NCBI RefSeq assembly: GCF_947494555.1
Contig: NZ_CANLVF010000001.1
Coordinates: 806,001-870,000 of the forward strand
Source of the DNA: an uncultured Roseibium sp.
GTDB taxonomy: Bacteria > Pseudomonadota > Alphaproteobacteria > Rhizobiales > Stappiaceae
Reading direction: 5' to 3'
DNA: 64,000 nucleotides
Of this stretch, positions 42,984 through 51,659 are shown one piece after another. Numbering within the stretch: position 1 is the first letter of the stretch; every line of letters begins with the position of its first letter. The notes under the pieces are model-generated. The model had not been told where the DNA came from, searched no databases, and saw only the letters and a list, made by a program, of their open reading frames with translations. The position numbers and the translations under genes are program-made.

Positions 42984-44471
42984 TTATTCCGCTGCGTATT
43001 GCGGTGTGCTGGCCAGAAACGCGCCATAGGCGTCAGCGTTTGGATAGGAAAACTGTTCGGCGAGCGGGTTCGACCGTTTGGTCTTGGCGGCTCCCATGTC
43101 CGACAGCAACTCATCGAAATGCCGGAAATGAAAGGGTGCTGAACAAAGGCCTCCGTAAACCTTGGCAGCCGGACGTTCCTTTCGGCGCCACTCAAGCATT
43201 TCCTCAATGTTCCTTTTCATGTCAGTTTCCGTTGGCTGGTTTGCCAGCTTGCCATCGGCATATCGAACGAGCCAGTTCGCAATCATTTCCGCCGAAAGGA
43301 TCGTGCAGAAGCTGGAATTGAAACCGACGAAACCCATGTCGGGCAGATCCGGGTTCACCGCCAGCCTGTAGACGCGGTACTGACCGTCAGGCTCTATCAG
43401 CTTTTCCTGGTACTCCTTTGCGAGATAGGGAACGCCGAGTTTCCAGCCAACGGCGAGGATCGACAGGTCGCAGGGCACTCTTTCACCCGTTGTCAGGACA
43501 ATATGGTCCTCTTCGTATCGCTCGTATGTCCCTCTGACAGGTTTGATCGACCCGTCCTTGAAGCCCTCGAAAAGGCCGGGAGTGACTATGGGAAGCGAAC
43601 AGGAGGCATCCTTTTCGATTGGTCCATCCGGCACCATGTCCCATTTTTTCAGGCCGAGCTGCAGCTTGAGCAAGGTTTCAAGGCCGCGGAAGTTTGCCCA
43701 GATCAGCGGCTTGAAGGCGGTAAAGAGAGCTTTGCCGAGGGGCGATCGTCCCCAGCCGTTGAACTGATCTTCCTGGGCGCGCATGTAAAGCAGCCGTTTG
43801 AAATTGATGCCACCGACAAAATACGGCACACGCCAGACGGGTTCGCGGTACACCAGCGTCACCGACTTTGCCCCGTTGGCAGCGGCATTGACGGCTATGT
43901 CGGTCGCGGATTTCGATCCGCCCAACACGACGACATTCTTGCCATTCACCGCTTCCGGGTCTGTGTATTCCGAACTGTGGATGACCTTTCCGCCTCCGCT
44001 TTCGAAAGCCTCCTGGCCGGGATGAGTAAGGATGTTCTTGTCAGAAAACTGTCCGGTACAAACGGTCACGAAATCAAAGTCCTGAGTCCGTGGAGCACCG
44101 CCGGCCTTGAGTGTGAGCGTCCATCCGGGTTGCCCGTCCCTCCTGCGATCCATGGCAAGGACATTCGTATTCAGCTGAAACAGTCTCGCCAGTTTGTGCT
44201 TGTTGGCATAGGCATGCAGATAGGCATGAACCTGTGGTCCTTTCGGCCATTCGGGATAGTCGTCCGGCATGGCAAGATCGGTGTACCGATAGAGATCCTT
44301 AGGGGATTGGGTCTGAACACCGGGATAAGACCGGGAAAGCTCCCAAACACCGCCGAAATCGTGGCTTCGCTCAAAGCCGAACACCCGGTGGCCGCGTTCA
44401 TCGAAGGCCTTTGCCGCGGCAAGGCCGCTCACGCCGCCGCCAATAATTGCGACGTTTTTGCGTTTCGTCAT
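42984..44471 (-). CDS. Flavin-containing monooxygenase-like FAD/NADPH enzyme
   Basis: 495 residues from ATG 44471 behind a strong AGGAGG site; a longer frame running through the cupin gene region is not real. FAD site VAIIGGGVSGLAAAKAF at residues ~7-23, an FMO-type stretch FESGGGKVIHSSEY (FxGxxxHSxxY-like), and a second Rossmann site VVVLGGSKSATDIAVNAA for NADPH. Also RVPYFVGGINFKRLLYMR. Such enzymes oxygenate N, S or ketone substrates; the substrate here is unknown. It follows the cupin gene by 31 bases and is probably co-transcribed under the divergent AraC regulator. Confidence 0.85.
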   Translation of the reverse strand: MTKRKNVAIIGGGVSGLAAAKAFDERGHRVFGFERSHDFGGVWELSRSYPGVQTQSPKDLYRYTDLAMPDDYPEWPKGPQVHAYLHAYANKHKLARLFQLNTNVLAMDRRRDGQPGWTLTLKAGGAPRTQDFDFVTVCTGQFSDKNILTHPGQEAFESGGGKVIHSSEYTDPEAVNGKNVVVLGGSKSATDIAVNAAANGAKSVTLVYREPVWRVPYFVGGINFKRLLYMRAQEDQFNGWGRSPLGKALFTAFKPLIWANFRGLETLLKLQLGLKKWDMVPDGPIEKDASCSLPIVTPGLFEGFKDGSIKPVRGTYERYEEDHIVLTTGERVPCDLSILAVGWKLGVPYLAKEYQEKLIEPDGQYRVYRLAVNPDLPDMGFVGFNSSFCTILSAEMIANWLVRYADGKLANQPTETDMKRNIEEMLEWRRKERPAAKVYGGLCSAPFHFRHFDELLSDMGAAKTKRSNPLAEQFSYPNADAYGAFLASTPQYAAE

Positions 44472-44502
44472 CTCGGTTTCCTCCTGTGGCTCGGGGACCT
44501 GC

Positions 44503-44949
44503 TCAAGCCTGATCCGGCGGCGGGAGGAAATCGACCTCGTGCAGGGCGGACAATCTGACCAGCTCCTGTGGATCGGTAACGCCGTTGAGGGCACCAAAAA
44601 GGTCGAAAAGCTTGCGTGCCGGCGCGACACCAAAGACACAGGTTGCCGTCTTGCCGGATCGGTTGAAGATGCCATGGGCCTCGCCCATGGGCATGCGCAC
44701 CGTGTCACCGGCCTTCGCGACATGTGTCTCGCCGCCCATTTCAATCTGCAATTCTCCATCCAGCATAATGATCCATTCGTCCTGCGTCGGGTGGATATGC
44801 GGCGGCACGAACGTTTCGGCCGGAACAACTGCGTGCCAGATAAAGGCATTGGCGCTATGGACCTTGGGCGTATAGGTATGCCCAACAACGTTCCAGCTGA
44901 CGCCGTCCAAGCCCGAGTCCGTGGGTGTGATGCCAGGTCCGCTTTGCAT
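44503..44949 (-). CDS. Cupin-domain protein
   Basis: 148 residues from ATG 44949 with GGAGGGG before it. One cupin_2 barrel: PPHIHPTQDEWIIMLDGELQIEMGG (metal ligands His, His, Glu-type) and DTVRMPMGEAHGIFNRSG (second His). Small single-domain cupins of this kind are dioxygenase-like, isomerases or ligand-binding proteins. As the first gene of a two-gene operon with the monooxygenase it probably acts in the same, unidentified pathway. Confidence 0.8.
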   Translation of the reverse strand: MQSGPGITPTDSGLDGVSWNVVGHTYTPKVHSANAFIWHAVVPAETFVPPHIHPTQDEWIIMLDGELQIEMGGETHVAKAGDTVRMPMGEAHGIFNRSGKTATCVFGVAPARKLFDLFGALNGVTDPQELVRLSALHEVDFLPPPDQA

Positions 44950-45096
44950 TTTGTTCCCCTCCATTTTGCAATGTGTTGGCAGGAAAATGCTAAACCGCGC
45001 GCCCCGGATCGTTTTATCCAGATTGCGAAAAAATCTGACCTGGAGCAGCGATATGCCGCGAAGACGCCCGCATTTGCTTGAATGATTTGCCTGCTG

Positions 45097-45126
45097 GCGG
45101 CATGATTTTGACATGCTCCATGCCGC
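45097..45126. promoter_or_regulatory. Inverted repeat over the AraC gene start
   Basis: GCGGCATG (45097-45104) and CATGCCGC (45119-45126), perfect 8-bp arms with 14 bases between, straddling the AraC ATG at 45113. A third copy of ATGCCGC lies at 45053-45059 in the same divergent region. Candidate autoregulatory site. Confidence 0.4.
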
Positions 45127-46108
45127 GCCCAGACATCCTTTGCGTGATTTCCGGTGTTTTGAAACGTCTGACGTTGACGAAGCGCGGGAAATCGTTGCAC
45201 GCAACTTTTGCAGTCACCGGCTGGACCGTATGTCTTCAGGGGATCGCTTCGACGCCTGCCAGAACAGGGTCGACGGCAACCGGCTTTCCCTGAATTACAT
45301 TCGCTATGGAGCCGATGTGACCATCGACCCAGGAGAATTGTCGGACTTCTTTCTGATCCAGATACCGATCGCGGGTGCGGCCAACGTCCAAAACGGCACG
45401 CGCTCGGTCTGGTCGACGACATCAACGGGTGTGGTTTTGAACCCGGACCGGAACACCACGATGCGTTGGTATGCCGGATGCGAGCAGGTGTTGCTGCAGA
45501 TAGAGAAGTCCTACATGTTCGAGATTGCTGCCCGGATGACGGGTGTCGAGATCAACACCGTTCGGTTTCTCCCTGGCCTCAATTTGAAAGATGCGCCAAT
45601 CGCCACGTGGGCAAACTGCCTACGCGGCTTGTTTGGTGCTGCTGAAACCGGGGAAGCTTTCGTGGAGCCAAACCATTTGCGGCAGCGGCACTTGGAAGAA
45701 GCTCTGGTCTCGTCATTGCTTGAAGTGCAGCAAAGCACGGTTTCACATTTTTTAGCTGACGAGCCAACGGGGGCTGCGCCCGCGATCCTGAAAAGAGCGC
45801 TGAACCTGATCAACGAACGGTTTGATCTGGGTCTTAGCCTTCTCGATATCTGTGTGTACGCCGGGACGACCCCCCGCAATCTGCAGATCCTGTTCAAGCG
45901 GGAGCTTGGGTGCAGCCCAATGGAAAAGCTGCAGGATGTTCGTTTGGATTTCGCAAGGCACCTGTTGTTGTCCGAAGGCGGCAATCTCTCCATTGCAGAA
46001 ATCGCCGAAAGATCCGGACACCGGCACGCCGGGCGGTTCTCTCTTGCCTACAAGGCACGTTTTGGAGAGCCGCCACGAACAACGTCACGGTCCGGTCTGT
46101 TTGACTAG
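45113..46108 (+). CDS. AraC-family regulator (AraC_binding_2 type)
   Basis: 331 residues. The N-terminal ~200 residues are the sensor of the AraC_binding_2 class (FETSDVDEAREIVARNFCSHRL at ~residues 16-37, then NYIRYGADVTIDPGEL and VVLNPDR). The C-terminal ~100 residues are the double helix-turn-helix: LLDICVYAGTTPRNLQILFKRELGCSPMEKLQDVRL and IAERSGHRHAGRFSLAYKARFGEPP. Regulators of this class often govern aromatic or amine catabolism. It is divergent from the cupin-monooxygenase operon, its likely target. Confidence 0.85.
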   Translation: MLHAAPRHPLRDFRCFETSDVDEAREIVARNFCSHRLDRMSSGDRFDACQNRVDGNRLSLNYIRYGADVTIDPGELSDFFLIQIPIAGAANVQNGTRSVWSTTSTGVVLNPDRNTTMRWYAGCEQVLLQIEKSYMFEIAARMTGVEINTVRFLPGLNLKDAPIATWANCLRGLFGAAETGEAFVEPNHLRQRHLEEALVSSLLEVQQSTVSHFLADEPTGAAPAILKRALNLINERFDLGLSLLDICVYAGTTPRNLQILFKRELGCSPMEKLQDVRLDFARHLLLSEGGNLSIAEIAERSGHRHAGRFSLAYKARFGEPPRTTSRSGLFD

Positions 46109-46348
46109 GTTGTTTTGACAGGCGTGCTTTCTGCAAAATACAACTCGGTTCGAATTTTGCGATAAATTATGGAAGAAATTTTCTTTTCAAGTGTTTTATG
46201 TATTCGTAAATTCTTCTTGAGTTTAATTATGATTAAATTGTGTCTAATGGGCCTTTTTATCGTCATTAACATTTAATGTTTTGTCCATGTTGCTATCCTT
46301 GTTCCTTCCTAACCTTGATTCGGGATTATCAATACAGGTGGGAAAGAT
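46109..46348. other. AT-rich leader of the repeat-protein gene
   Basis: 240 bases, clearly the most AT-rich stretch in the window. It includes a 13-bp palindrome AACATTTAATGTT (46268-46280) 69 bases before the start. Probably the promoter/regulatory region of the large gene downstream; no coding sequence seen. Confidence 0.45.
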
Positions 46349-49330
46349 ATGGAAGGGACTTTCGAAGACTTTTTGGCAGCACTGCTGGCATTTGAGTCCG
46401 GATGGGACAGGGACCGCTACGACGCTGGTGTCATTCAGGATTGGCAACTCGATCAATGGGCAGGTGGCGCGGTCGAGACACACTTTCCGCAATACAGCAG
46501 CTGGTCGCAGCTGACCGATCCTGAGTGGGAGGCAATGGCTTACCGCTCGATGAACTCGCTCGGGTTTGTCGGTTTTCAGTTCGGCGAGGCGCTGTTGATT
46601 GATCTTGGTTATTACGATGATGACGTCTTTTACGGCAACGGCGCATCGACCAACAGCTGGGACGGAAATTGGACAGGCAAAAACGATGTGAATTCGCTGG
46701 AAGATTTCACGACCAAAGACGCTCAGAATGTCGCGATCCAGGAAGCGTTTGGCTACAATTTGCAGGTGCTGGAAAACCAGCTCGGCAATAGTGGGCAGTC
46801 ACTGAGCGATTTCATCGGCCAGACAGCAAGCTACACCCAAAACGGCGAAACCGTCACGGTTGAACTGACACTGACCGGAGTACTTGCTGCTGCACATTTG
46901 CGTGGCGCCTGGGGCACGGCGTCCCTGCTGCAAAGCGGTGCTGTCAGCACGGACGAATATGGCACGTCGATCCTGCAATACATCGATCAATTCGGCGGGT
47001 ACGATGCGCCTTCGATTGAGCAGATGATCGCATTTTACGAGGACCGGCTGAACGGCGACGAGGGTCTTGGCACTCCGGGAGAAACACCGGTGACAGGCGA
47101 TCCGGGTTTGGATGGCGGCAATGGTGGCGCCGGTGTCACTGAAACTGATGCCGATGTCGTGATCACGTGGGCATGGGGGCAGGATGAAGTGGTCAACGGG
47201 TTTAATCCCGCCACAGACACGATCTTCATTGACTGGATTGGCGCCGCGGATCTCGACATATCCGAAACGGCCACAGGCGTCGTGTTCTCGGTTCCGTCGA
47301 ACAACCAGACGACAACGCTGGGCAATATTCGACTGAGCGACCTGAGTGCCGCGAACTTTACGATCCTCGACGCCTCGGCGGCAGAAGAGGTCTTGGCGCT
47401 TGTCGGCGATGGAGCCGGAACGCCCGACACCCCCGACGAACCCGGCACGCCCGATGAGCCGGATACGCCAGACGGGCCCGATGTGCCCGATGAGTCGGAT
47501 ACACCGGTATCTCCGGCAACACCGGGCAGCTGGAATGGCACTGCCGGGGTCGCAGCAGCTACGGCAACCCTTGTTGTCACATGGGCATGGGGGACAGACC
47601 GGACTGTCTCCGATTTTGATCCCGCGAGCGACACGATCTTCATCGACTGGTTTGGCCCGGATGCGATCGATGTTTCGGAAGATGGCGGCAACGTCGTCTT
47701 CACAATGACCGCCAACAATCAGACGCTCACACTTGCCGGCTTGTCGTTGAGCGACCTGGCGCCGTCGAACTTCACCATCATGAGCGAAGTGACCGGCCAG
47801 GAGATCTTAAGCCAGGTTGGAACCGATCCGGTCGATCCTGTCGACCCTGTAGACCCTGACGTTCCGGGAACACCGGATCAGCCTCAAATGATCATGATCA
47901 TGCCGAACAGTCCATCACGTGTGATTGACGACTTTGATCCGGCATCTGACATGATCCACCTTGAAGCCGGCGTGATTGCCGAGCGGCTGGAATTTGCCGA
48001 TTATCCGGCGACGATTGCAGATACCGCGGACGGGTTGACCATCCGTGTGCTCACGTCGACCGGGGAAATTGCCAGCGAGACACTGCTTGTGGGTGTTGAT
48101 GCGTCAGATCTAACGATGAACAATTTCATGGTTGCCGAGGAGTCTGCGCTTAACGAGGTCGCCAGCCTGCTGGGGCAATCAGTGGTCACTCCGGACACAG
48201 GCGGTTTCGATGTTGTCTATGACACGGACGGGTCCAATCCGCCGGTGCCGACCGGTGTGAGCGACCAGGGCGGGGTCAAATGGGCGGCGGATTTCGGGGC
48301 GGACGACATTGTCGGTTTCAACCCGGCTGCAGACGAGATCGACTTCGGCAATGCATCGGTTCATGGGCTCATCCTGACGATGACGCCGAATGGTGAACCG
48401 GTGATCGACAATCCGTGGGGTCCCGACATGCAAATCCTGCAAGGCGTTCTGCTTGCTGAAATGTCCATGGAGAACTTCGGCGTCGTCGGCAACGAACATT
48501 TGCGGCAGGATATCGGCGGTCTCCTGTCCTGGGTGACCAATGTCGGTCCTAGAGAAGCTGATACGGTCTACCTCAGGTCGCACGAATACGGTGTTTCAGA
48601 AGTGATCGACGGGTTTGATCCGGCGACGCAGAAAATCAGTTTTCTCTATTTCGGAACGCGGGAACGGTTGAGCGTCGAAGATACGCCCGAAGGCATGGTG
48701 ATCAGTTCTCTTCCGAGCGGGCAGAGTTTTGTGTTCACCGGTGTTTCGAAAGCAGATCTTGTCCCGGGCAATGTTGAGTTCCACCACGATCAGGTCATGG
48801 AAGACAATCTCGAGGCACCGTTTGGGTTCGATCAGAGCGATGTAACGCTGGTTTCGCGGTCCGCCTTGCTGACGCCGGATGCGCCAACAGGTGAAACGAC
48901 GGACGGGCATCAGACGAGGGAAGGGGTTGGCGCAGTATCTGATCCGGATCAGCCTGTGATACCCGACGAGCCGGATGCGCCAAGTGTTCCGGCCCCGGGC
49001 GATGATATTGTTTTCGGAGATGGACAGGATACGTTGCTGGTGACCTGGGACTGGGGTCGGCAGTTTGCCGTAAAGGCCTTCAATCCGGCGGAGGATGTCA
49101 TCAATTTCAGCAGCCTGTCGGCATCCGATGTTGTGATCGAGGAAACGGGCAGCGATCTGAAGATCTCGGTGAACAACAACGGCGGGCACGCATATGTGCT
49201 TGAAGGCATCCAGGCAGAAGATCTTTCGATCGCCAATCTGACCGCTGCAAACTGGAATTCGGTCATTTCCGAAGCCGGTGGCGTCACTGAGCAACTGGAA
49301 AGCCTGGGCGCTGCCGATCAGCTCATCTGA
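46349..49330 (+). CDS. 993-residue protein: lysozyme-like N-terminus plus six ~85-residue repeats
   Basis: ATG 46349 behind AGGTGGG. Residues 1-235: a helical domain with FEDFLAALLAFESGWDRDRYDAG, GFVGFQFGEALLIDLGYYDDD, GNWTGKNDVNSLEDF and LAAAHLRGAWGTASLLQSG, which resembles lysozyme/transglycosylase-like domains (Glu16 of FESG in the catalytic position). Then six related units at about 268-353, 407-491, 514-610, 642-720, 737-815 and 890-975, of the form TWAWG-x-D, F(N/D)PA-x-D, a beta segment and a DLS-x-x-NFT end. Pro/Asp-rich linkers separate them (355-393, 492-512, 864-884). No signal peptide, acidic, no Cys: typical of proteins leaving by a type I system, but no ABC exporter is adjacent. 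Terminator follows. Confidence 0.7.
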   Translation: MEGTFEDFLAALLAFESGWDRDRYDAGVIQDWQLDQWAGGAVETHFPQYSSWSQLTDPEWEAMAYRSMNSLGFVGFQFGEALLIDLGYYDDDVFYGNGASTNSWDGNWTGKNDVNSLEDFTTKDAQNVAIQEAFGYNLQVLENQLGNSGQSLSDFIGQTASYTQNGETVTVELTLTGVLAAAHLRGAWGTASLLQSGAVSTDEYGTSILQYIDQFGGYDAPSIEQMIAFYEDRLNGDEGLGTPGETPVTGDPGLDGGNGGAGVTETDADVVITWAWGQDEVVNGFNPATDTIFIDWIGAADLDISETATGVVFSVPSNNQTTTLGNIRLSDLSAANFTILDASAAEEVLALVGDGAGTPDTPDEPGTPDEPDTPDGPDVPDESDTPVSPATPGSWNGTAGVAAATATLVVTWAWGTDRTVSDFDPASDTIFIDWFGPDAIDVSEDGGNVVFTMTANNQTLTLAGLSLSDLAPSNFTIMSEVTGQEILSQVGTDPVDPVDPVDPDVPGTPDQPQMIMIMPNSPSRVIDDFDPASDMIHLEAGVIAERLEFADYPATIADTADGLTIRVLTSTGEIASETLLVGVDASDLTMNNFMVAEESALNEVASLLGQSVVTPDTGGFDVVYDTDGSNPPVPTGVSDQGGVKWAADFGADDIVGFNPAADEIDFGNASVHGLILTMTPNGEPVIDNPWGPDMQILQGVLLAEMSMENFGVVGNEHLRQDIGGLLSWVTNVGPREADTVYLRSHEYGVSEVIDGFDPATQKISFLYFGTRERLSVEDTPEGMVISSLPSGQSFVFTGVSKADLVPGNVEFHHDQVMEDNLEAPFGFDQSDVTLVSRSALLTPDAPTGETTDGHQTREGVGAVSDPDQPVIPDEPDAPSVPAPGDDIVFGDGQDTLLVTWDWGRQFAVKAFNPAEDVINFSSLSASDVVIEETGSDLKISVNNNGGHAYVLEGIQAEDLSIANLTAANWNSVISEAGGVTEQLESLGAADQLI

Positions 49331-49358
49331 GCGATACAAACTGAATTCAAACGAAGAC

Positions 49359-49384
49359 CGCCGCGCCTCAGCGCGGCGTTTTTT
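49359..49384 (+). terminator. Strong intrinsic terminator after the repeat-protein gene
   Basis: CGCCGCGC (49359-49366) / GCGCGGCG (49371-49378), loop CTCA, then six T. Confidence 0.92.
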
Positions 49385-49784
49385 GTTCTCCACAGGTCAT
49401 TTGAAAGACCAAATGGTTAGGCAGTATTTGCCGGGTCGCGGATGCTCCGAACCCAAAACCTCCGTATTCCTGCGAATCCGATTCTCTCATTCTGTCAAGG
49501 CTTCATTAAGCATGTTCCGACTAACCTCGACCGACGGGGTCGTGAGCGATCAAATCGAGCCAGAATCCATGAGATTCCATTGACTGCCCATGTCTTCCCA
49601 TGGTATCCCATAAATACCCAGAAAGGGGAGTGCGGACCCATTTTTGCCGGGTCTGGGACATCGAATTCGCGGCTCAGTTTGAGCCAAAAATTGCAAATTG
49701 CATGTCCTTGGCCGCGCATTGGCCGTTTCTTCTTAAGGGTGTTTTGGGGATTTCGACGGGAGGGCGCCCGTCTGAAGGGGATTG
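49385..49784. other. Leader and promoter region of the dcw cluster
   Basis: 400 bases without a supported gene. It contains the MraZ box (49587-49620). Upstream of that I see possible promoter-like sequence around 49495-49530 but no exact pair I would defend. I looked for the TTAA-N7-TTAA CtrA site and did not find one. Confidence 0.5.
49587..49620 (-). promoter_or_regulatory. MraZ box: four phased repeats
   Basis: CCCA at 49587, 49597, 49607 and 49617 (TGGG on the minus strand), each exactly ten bases from the next. The known MraZ operator is TGGGN repeated with five-base spacers, usually three copies. Located 165 bases before mraZ, it would allow MraZ autorepression of the division cluster. 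Confidence 0.85.
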
Positions 49785-50252
49785 ATGTCCGGCTTTGTTT
49801 CGCATTTTACCAACCGGCTCGATGCCAAGGGTCGCGTGTCGATCCCGGCACCCTTCCGGTCGGTCTTGGCGAGAGACGGCTTTGAAGGTCTTTACTGCAT
49901 CACCTCTGCGCATTGCGACGCTGTTGACGCTGGTGGCAATGAGCTGCTGGCCGAGATCAATAAGCGCTCAGAAGCATTTGCAAAACTTTCGCCGGATCAT
50001 GATGCGCTTGCCGTCGCCCTGTTCGGTGCGAGCGAGAGCCCGAAAATCGACGGGGATGGCCGCATGACCATTTCCGACATGATCCGCGATCACACCGGCA
50101 TCAGCGACCAGGTGACCTTTGTCGGCATGAATTACAAGTTTCAGATCTGGGAGCCGGAAAAGTTTCGTGAGTACCGTGCTGAGGCCCAAAGGCGCGCGCT
50201 TGCGATGCTGTCGGGGAATGCCCCCGCACCTTCACAAGGAGAGCCGACATGA
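49785..50252 (+). CDS. mraZ: Transcriptional regulator MraZ
   Basis: 155 residues from ATG 49785 (AAGGGG six bases upstream; the TTG just before it is not needed). Two SpoVT/AbrB-like swapped-hairpin repeats: FVSHFTNRLDAKGRVSIPAPFR (~residues 4-25) and PKIDGDGRMTISDMIRDHTGI (~87-107), each with the D-x-x-G-R DNA-contact motif. MraZ oligomerises and binds the TGGG repeats upstream, repressing the dcw operon. First gene of the cluster; overlaps rsmH by four bases. Confidence 0.95.
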   Translation: MSGFVSHFTNRLDAKGRVSIPAPFRSVLARDGFEGLYCITSAHCDAVDAGGNELLAEINKRSEAFAKLSPDHDALAVALFGASESPKIDGDGRMTISDMIRDHTGISDQVTFVGMNYKFQIWEPEKFREYRAEAQRRALAMLSGNAPAPSQGEPT

Positions 50253-51289
50253 TGGCGCTTGGCGACAGGGATGCAGCTTCTGCCGCAGGCGGACCCGAGC
50301 GTCACGTGCCGGTTCTCCTCAGTGAGGTCGTTGAGTGGCTGGATCCAAAAGCTGAAAACGTCATCATTGACGGCACTTTTGGTGCCGGTGGCTATTCCCG
50401 CGCCATTCTTGCGCTCGGCGCCCGCGTCATCGGCATCGACCGCGATCCGGACGCCATAGCTGCAGGGCAGGTGGTGGCCGACGAGGCCGGCGGGAACCTG
50501 ATGCTGGTTTCGGGGCAATTTGCCGATCTGGAAGAGCATGCGCGTGCGCTGGGCTTTGACGAGGTCGATGGTGTTGTCCTCGATCTCGGTGTTTCCTCCA
50601 TGCAGCTCGACGAAGCCGAGCGCGGCTTTTCCTTTCTCCGTGACGGGCCGCTCGACATGCGCATGGAGCAGGCCGGGCCGTCAGCGGCAGATGTCGTAAA
50701 CGACCTTCCGGTCCGCGATTTGATCAGAATTATCGGGCTCCTTGGCGAGGAGAAGCGTGCAACGTCTGTTGCGCATGCAATCGACAAAGCGCGCAAGGAA
50801 AAACCGTTTTCACGTACGCTGGAACTTGCCGAGCTGATTGAAAAAGTGCTCGGGCGTTCACCCAAAAAAGCGCAGATCCATCCTGCGACACGTACATTTC
50901 AGGCGCTGCGGATCTATGTGAATGGTGAACTGCACCAGGCGGCAAAGGCGCTGGGTGCGGCGGAGCGAATCCTGAAGCCGGGTGGCCGTCTCGTTCTCGT
51001 CAGTTTTCACTCTCTGGAAGACCGGATCGTGAAGAGGTTCTTTCAAGACAGAACGCGGATTCGAGGCGGCGGATCCCGGCATATGCCCGAAGAAGAGGTT
51101 CCGCCGGCGACATTTGAGCTGCTGACACGCAAGGCGGTTGAAGCAAGCGCGCGCGAAACGGATACCAATCCGCGTGCGCGGTCGGCCAAGCTCAGAGCCG
51201 GGCTGCGAACTCAAGCGCCGGTTCGCGAATTGGATATCCATGCCGCCGGCGTACCGCGCCTGGCAGAGTTTCATGGGTTAGGGGGCTGA
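50249..51289 (+). CDS. rsmH: 16S rRNA (cytosine1402-N4)-methyltransferase
   Basis: 346 residues from ATG 50249 (ATGA overlap with mraZ). HVPVLLSEVVEWLDP, the SAM-binding DGTFGAGGYSRAIL, VDGVVLDLGVSSMQLDEAERGFSF, and SFHSLEDRIVKRFF are diagnostic of RsmH (MraW). It methylates N4 of C1402 in 16S rRNA, acting on assembled small subunits. Confidence 0.97.
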   Translation: MMALGDRDAASAAGGPERHVPVLLSEVVEWLDPKAENVIIDGTFGAGGYSRAILALGARVIGIDRDPDAIAAGQVVADEAGGNLMLVSGQFADLEEHARALGFDEVDGVVLDLGVSSMQLDEAERGFSFLRDGPLDMRMEQAGPSAADVVNDLPVRDLIRIIGLLGEEKRATSVAHAIDKARKEKPFSRTLELAELIEKVLGRSPKKAQIHPATRTFQALRIYVNGELHQAAKALGAAERILKPGGRLVLVSFHSLEDRIVKRFFQDRTRIRGGGSRHMPEEEVPPATFELLTRKAVEASARETDTNPRARSAKLRAGLRTQAPVRELDIHAAGVPRLAEFHGLGG

Positions 51290-51291
51290 AG

Positions 51292-51648
51292 ATGGTGCGA
51301 ACGCTGAACATCTTGTTCATTCTCGCAGTCGTGATCGGTGCTGCGACAGTTTACGACATGAAGCTGGCTGCAACCAAATCGGCTGAAAAGGTCGCCGATT
51401 TGCAGCGCCAGATTGACGAAGAAAGAAATGCGATCCGGCATCTCAAGGCGGAATGGAGCCTCTTGAACAAGCCTGACCGCCTGCAGGGTCTCGTCGAGCG
51501 CTACAACGACTATCTGCAGCTCGAAGCGCTGGACGTGAAACAGATTGTGGCCCCTAAGGATCTACCAGCGCGTCCTGTCATGCTCGAGCCGATTGGCGGC
51601 TCCAACCAGATGGGCGGCTATGCCGGCTCATCGACTTCAATCCGGTGA
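51292..51648 (+). CDS. ftsL: Cell division protein FtsL
   Basis: 118 residues. One N-terminal membrane helix (TLNILFILAVVIGAATVYDM), then a periplasmic coiled coil (KSAEKVADLQRQIDEERNAIRHLKAEWSLL) and a Gly/Ser tail. The segment EWSLLNKPDRLQGL is the conserved alphaproteobacterial FtsL motif. It joins FtsB and FtsQ and activates FtsWI septal synthesis. Two bases after rsmH; 11 bases before ftsI. Confidence 0.92.
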   Translation: MVRTLNILFILAVVIGAATVYDMKLAATKSAEKVADLQRQIDEERNAIRHLKAEWSLLNKPDRLQGLVERYNDYLQLEALDVKQIVAPKDLPARPVMLEPIGGSNQMGGYAGSSTSIR

Positions 51649-51659
51649 GGGGCTGATTA

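Noticed and set aside
42984-45425. An 813-residue frame joining the monooxygenase to the upstream cupin gene region
   Set aside because: Only residues from ATG 44471 on look like a protein; the upstream part is a shadow of the cupin gene, which has its own start, stop and ribosome site in another frame.
46349-49330. RTX (calcium-binding GGxGxD) toxin
   Set aside because: No GGxGxD nonapeptide arrays are present; the repeats are of a different kind.
49385-49784. CtrA site (TTAA-N7-TTAA) upstream of mraZ
   Set aside because: Isolated TTAA occurs near 49507, but the second half-site is not at the required spacing.
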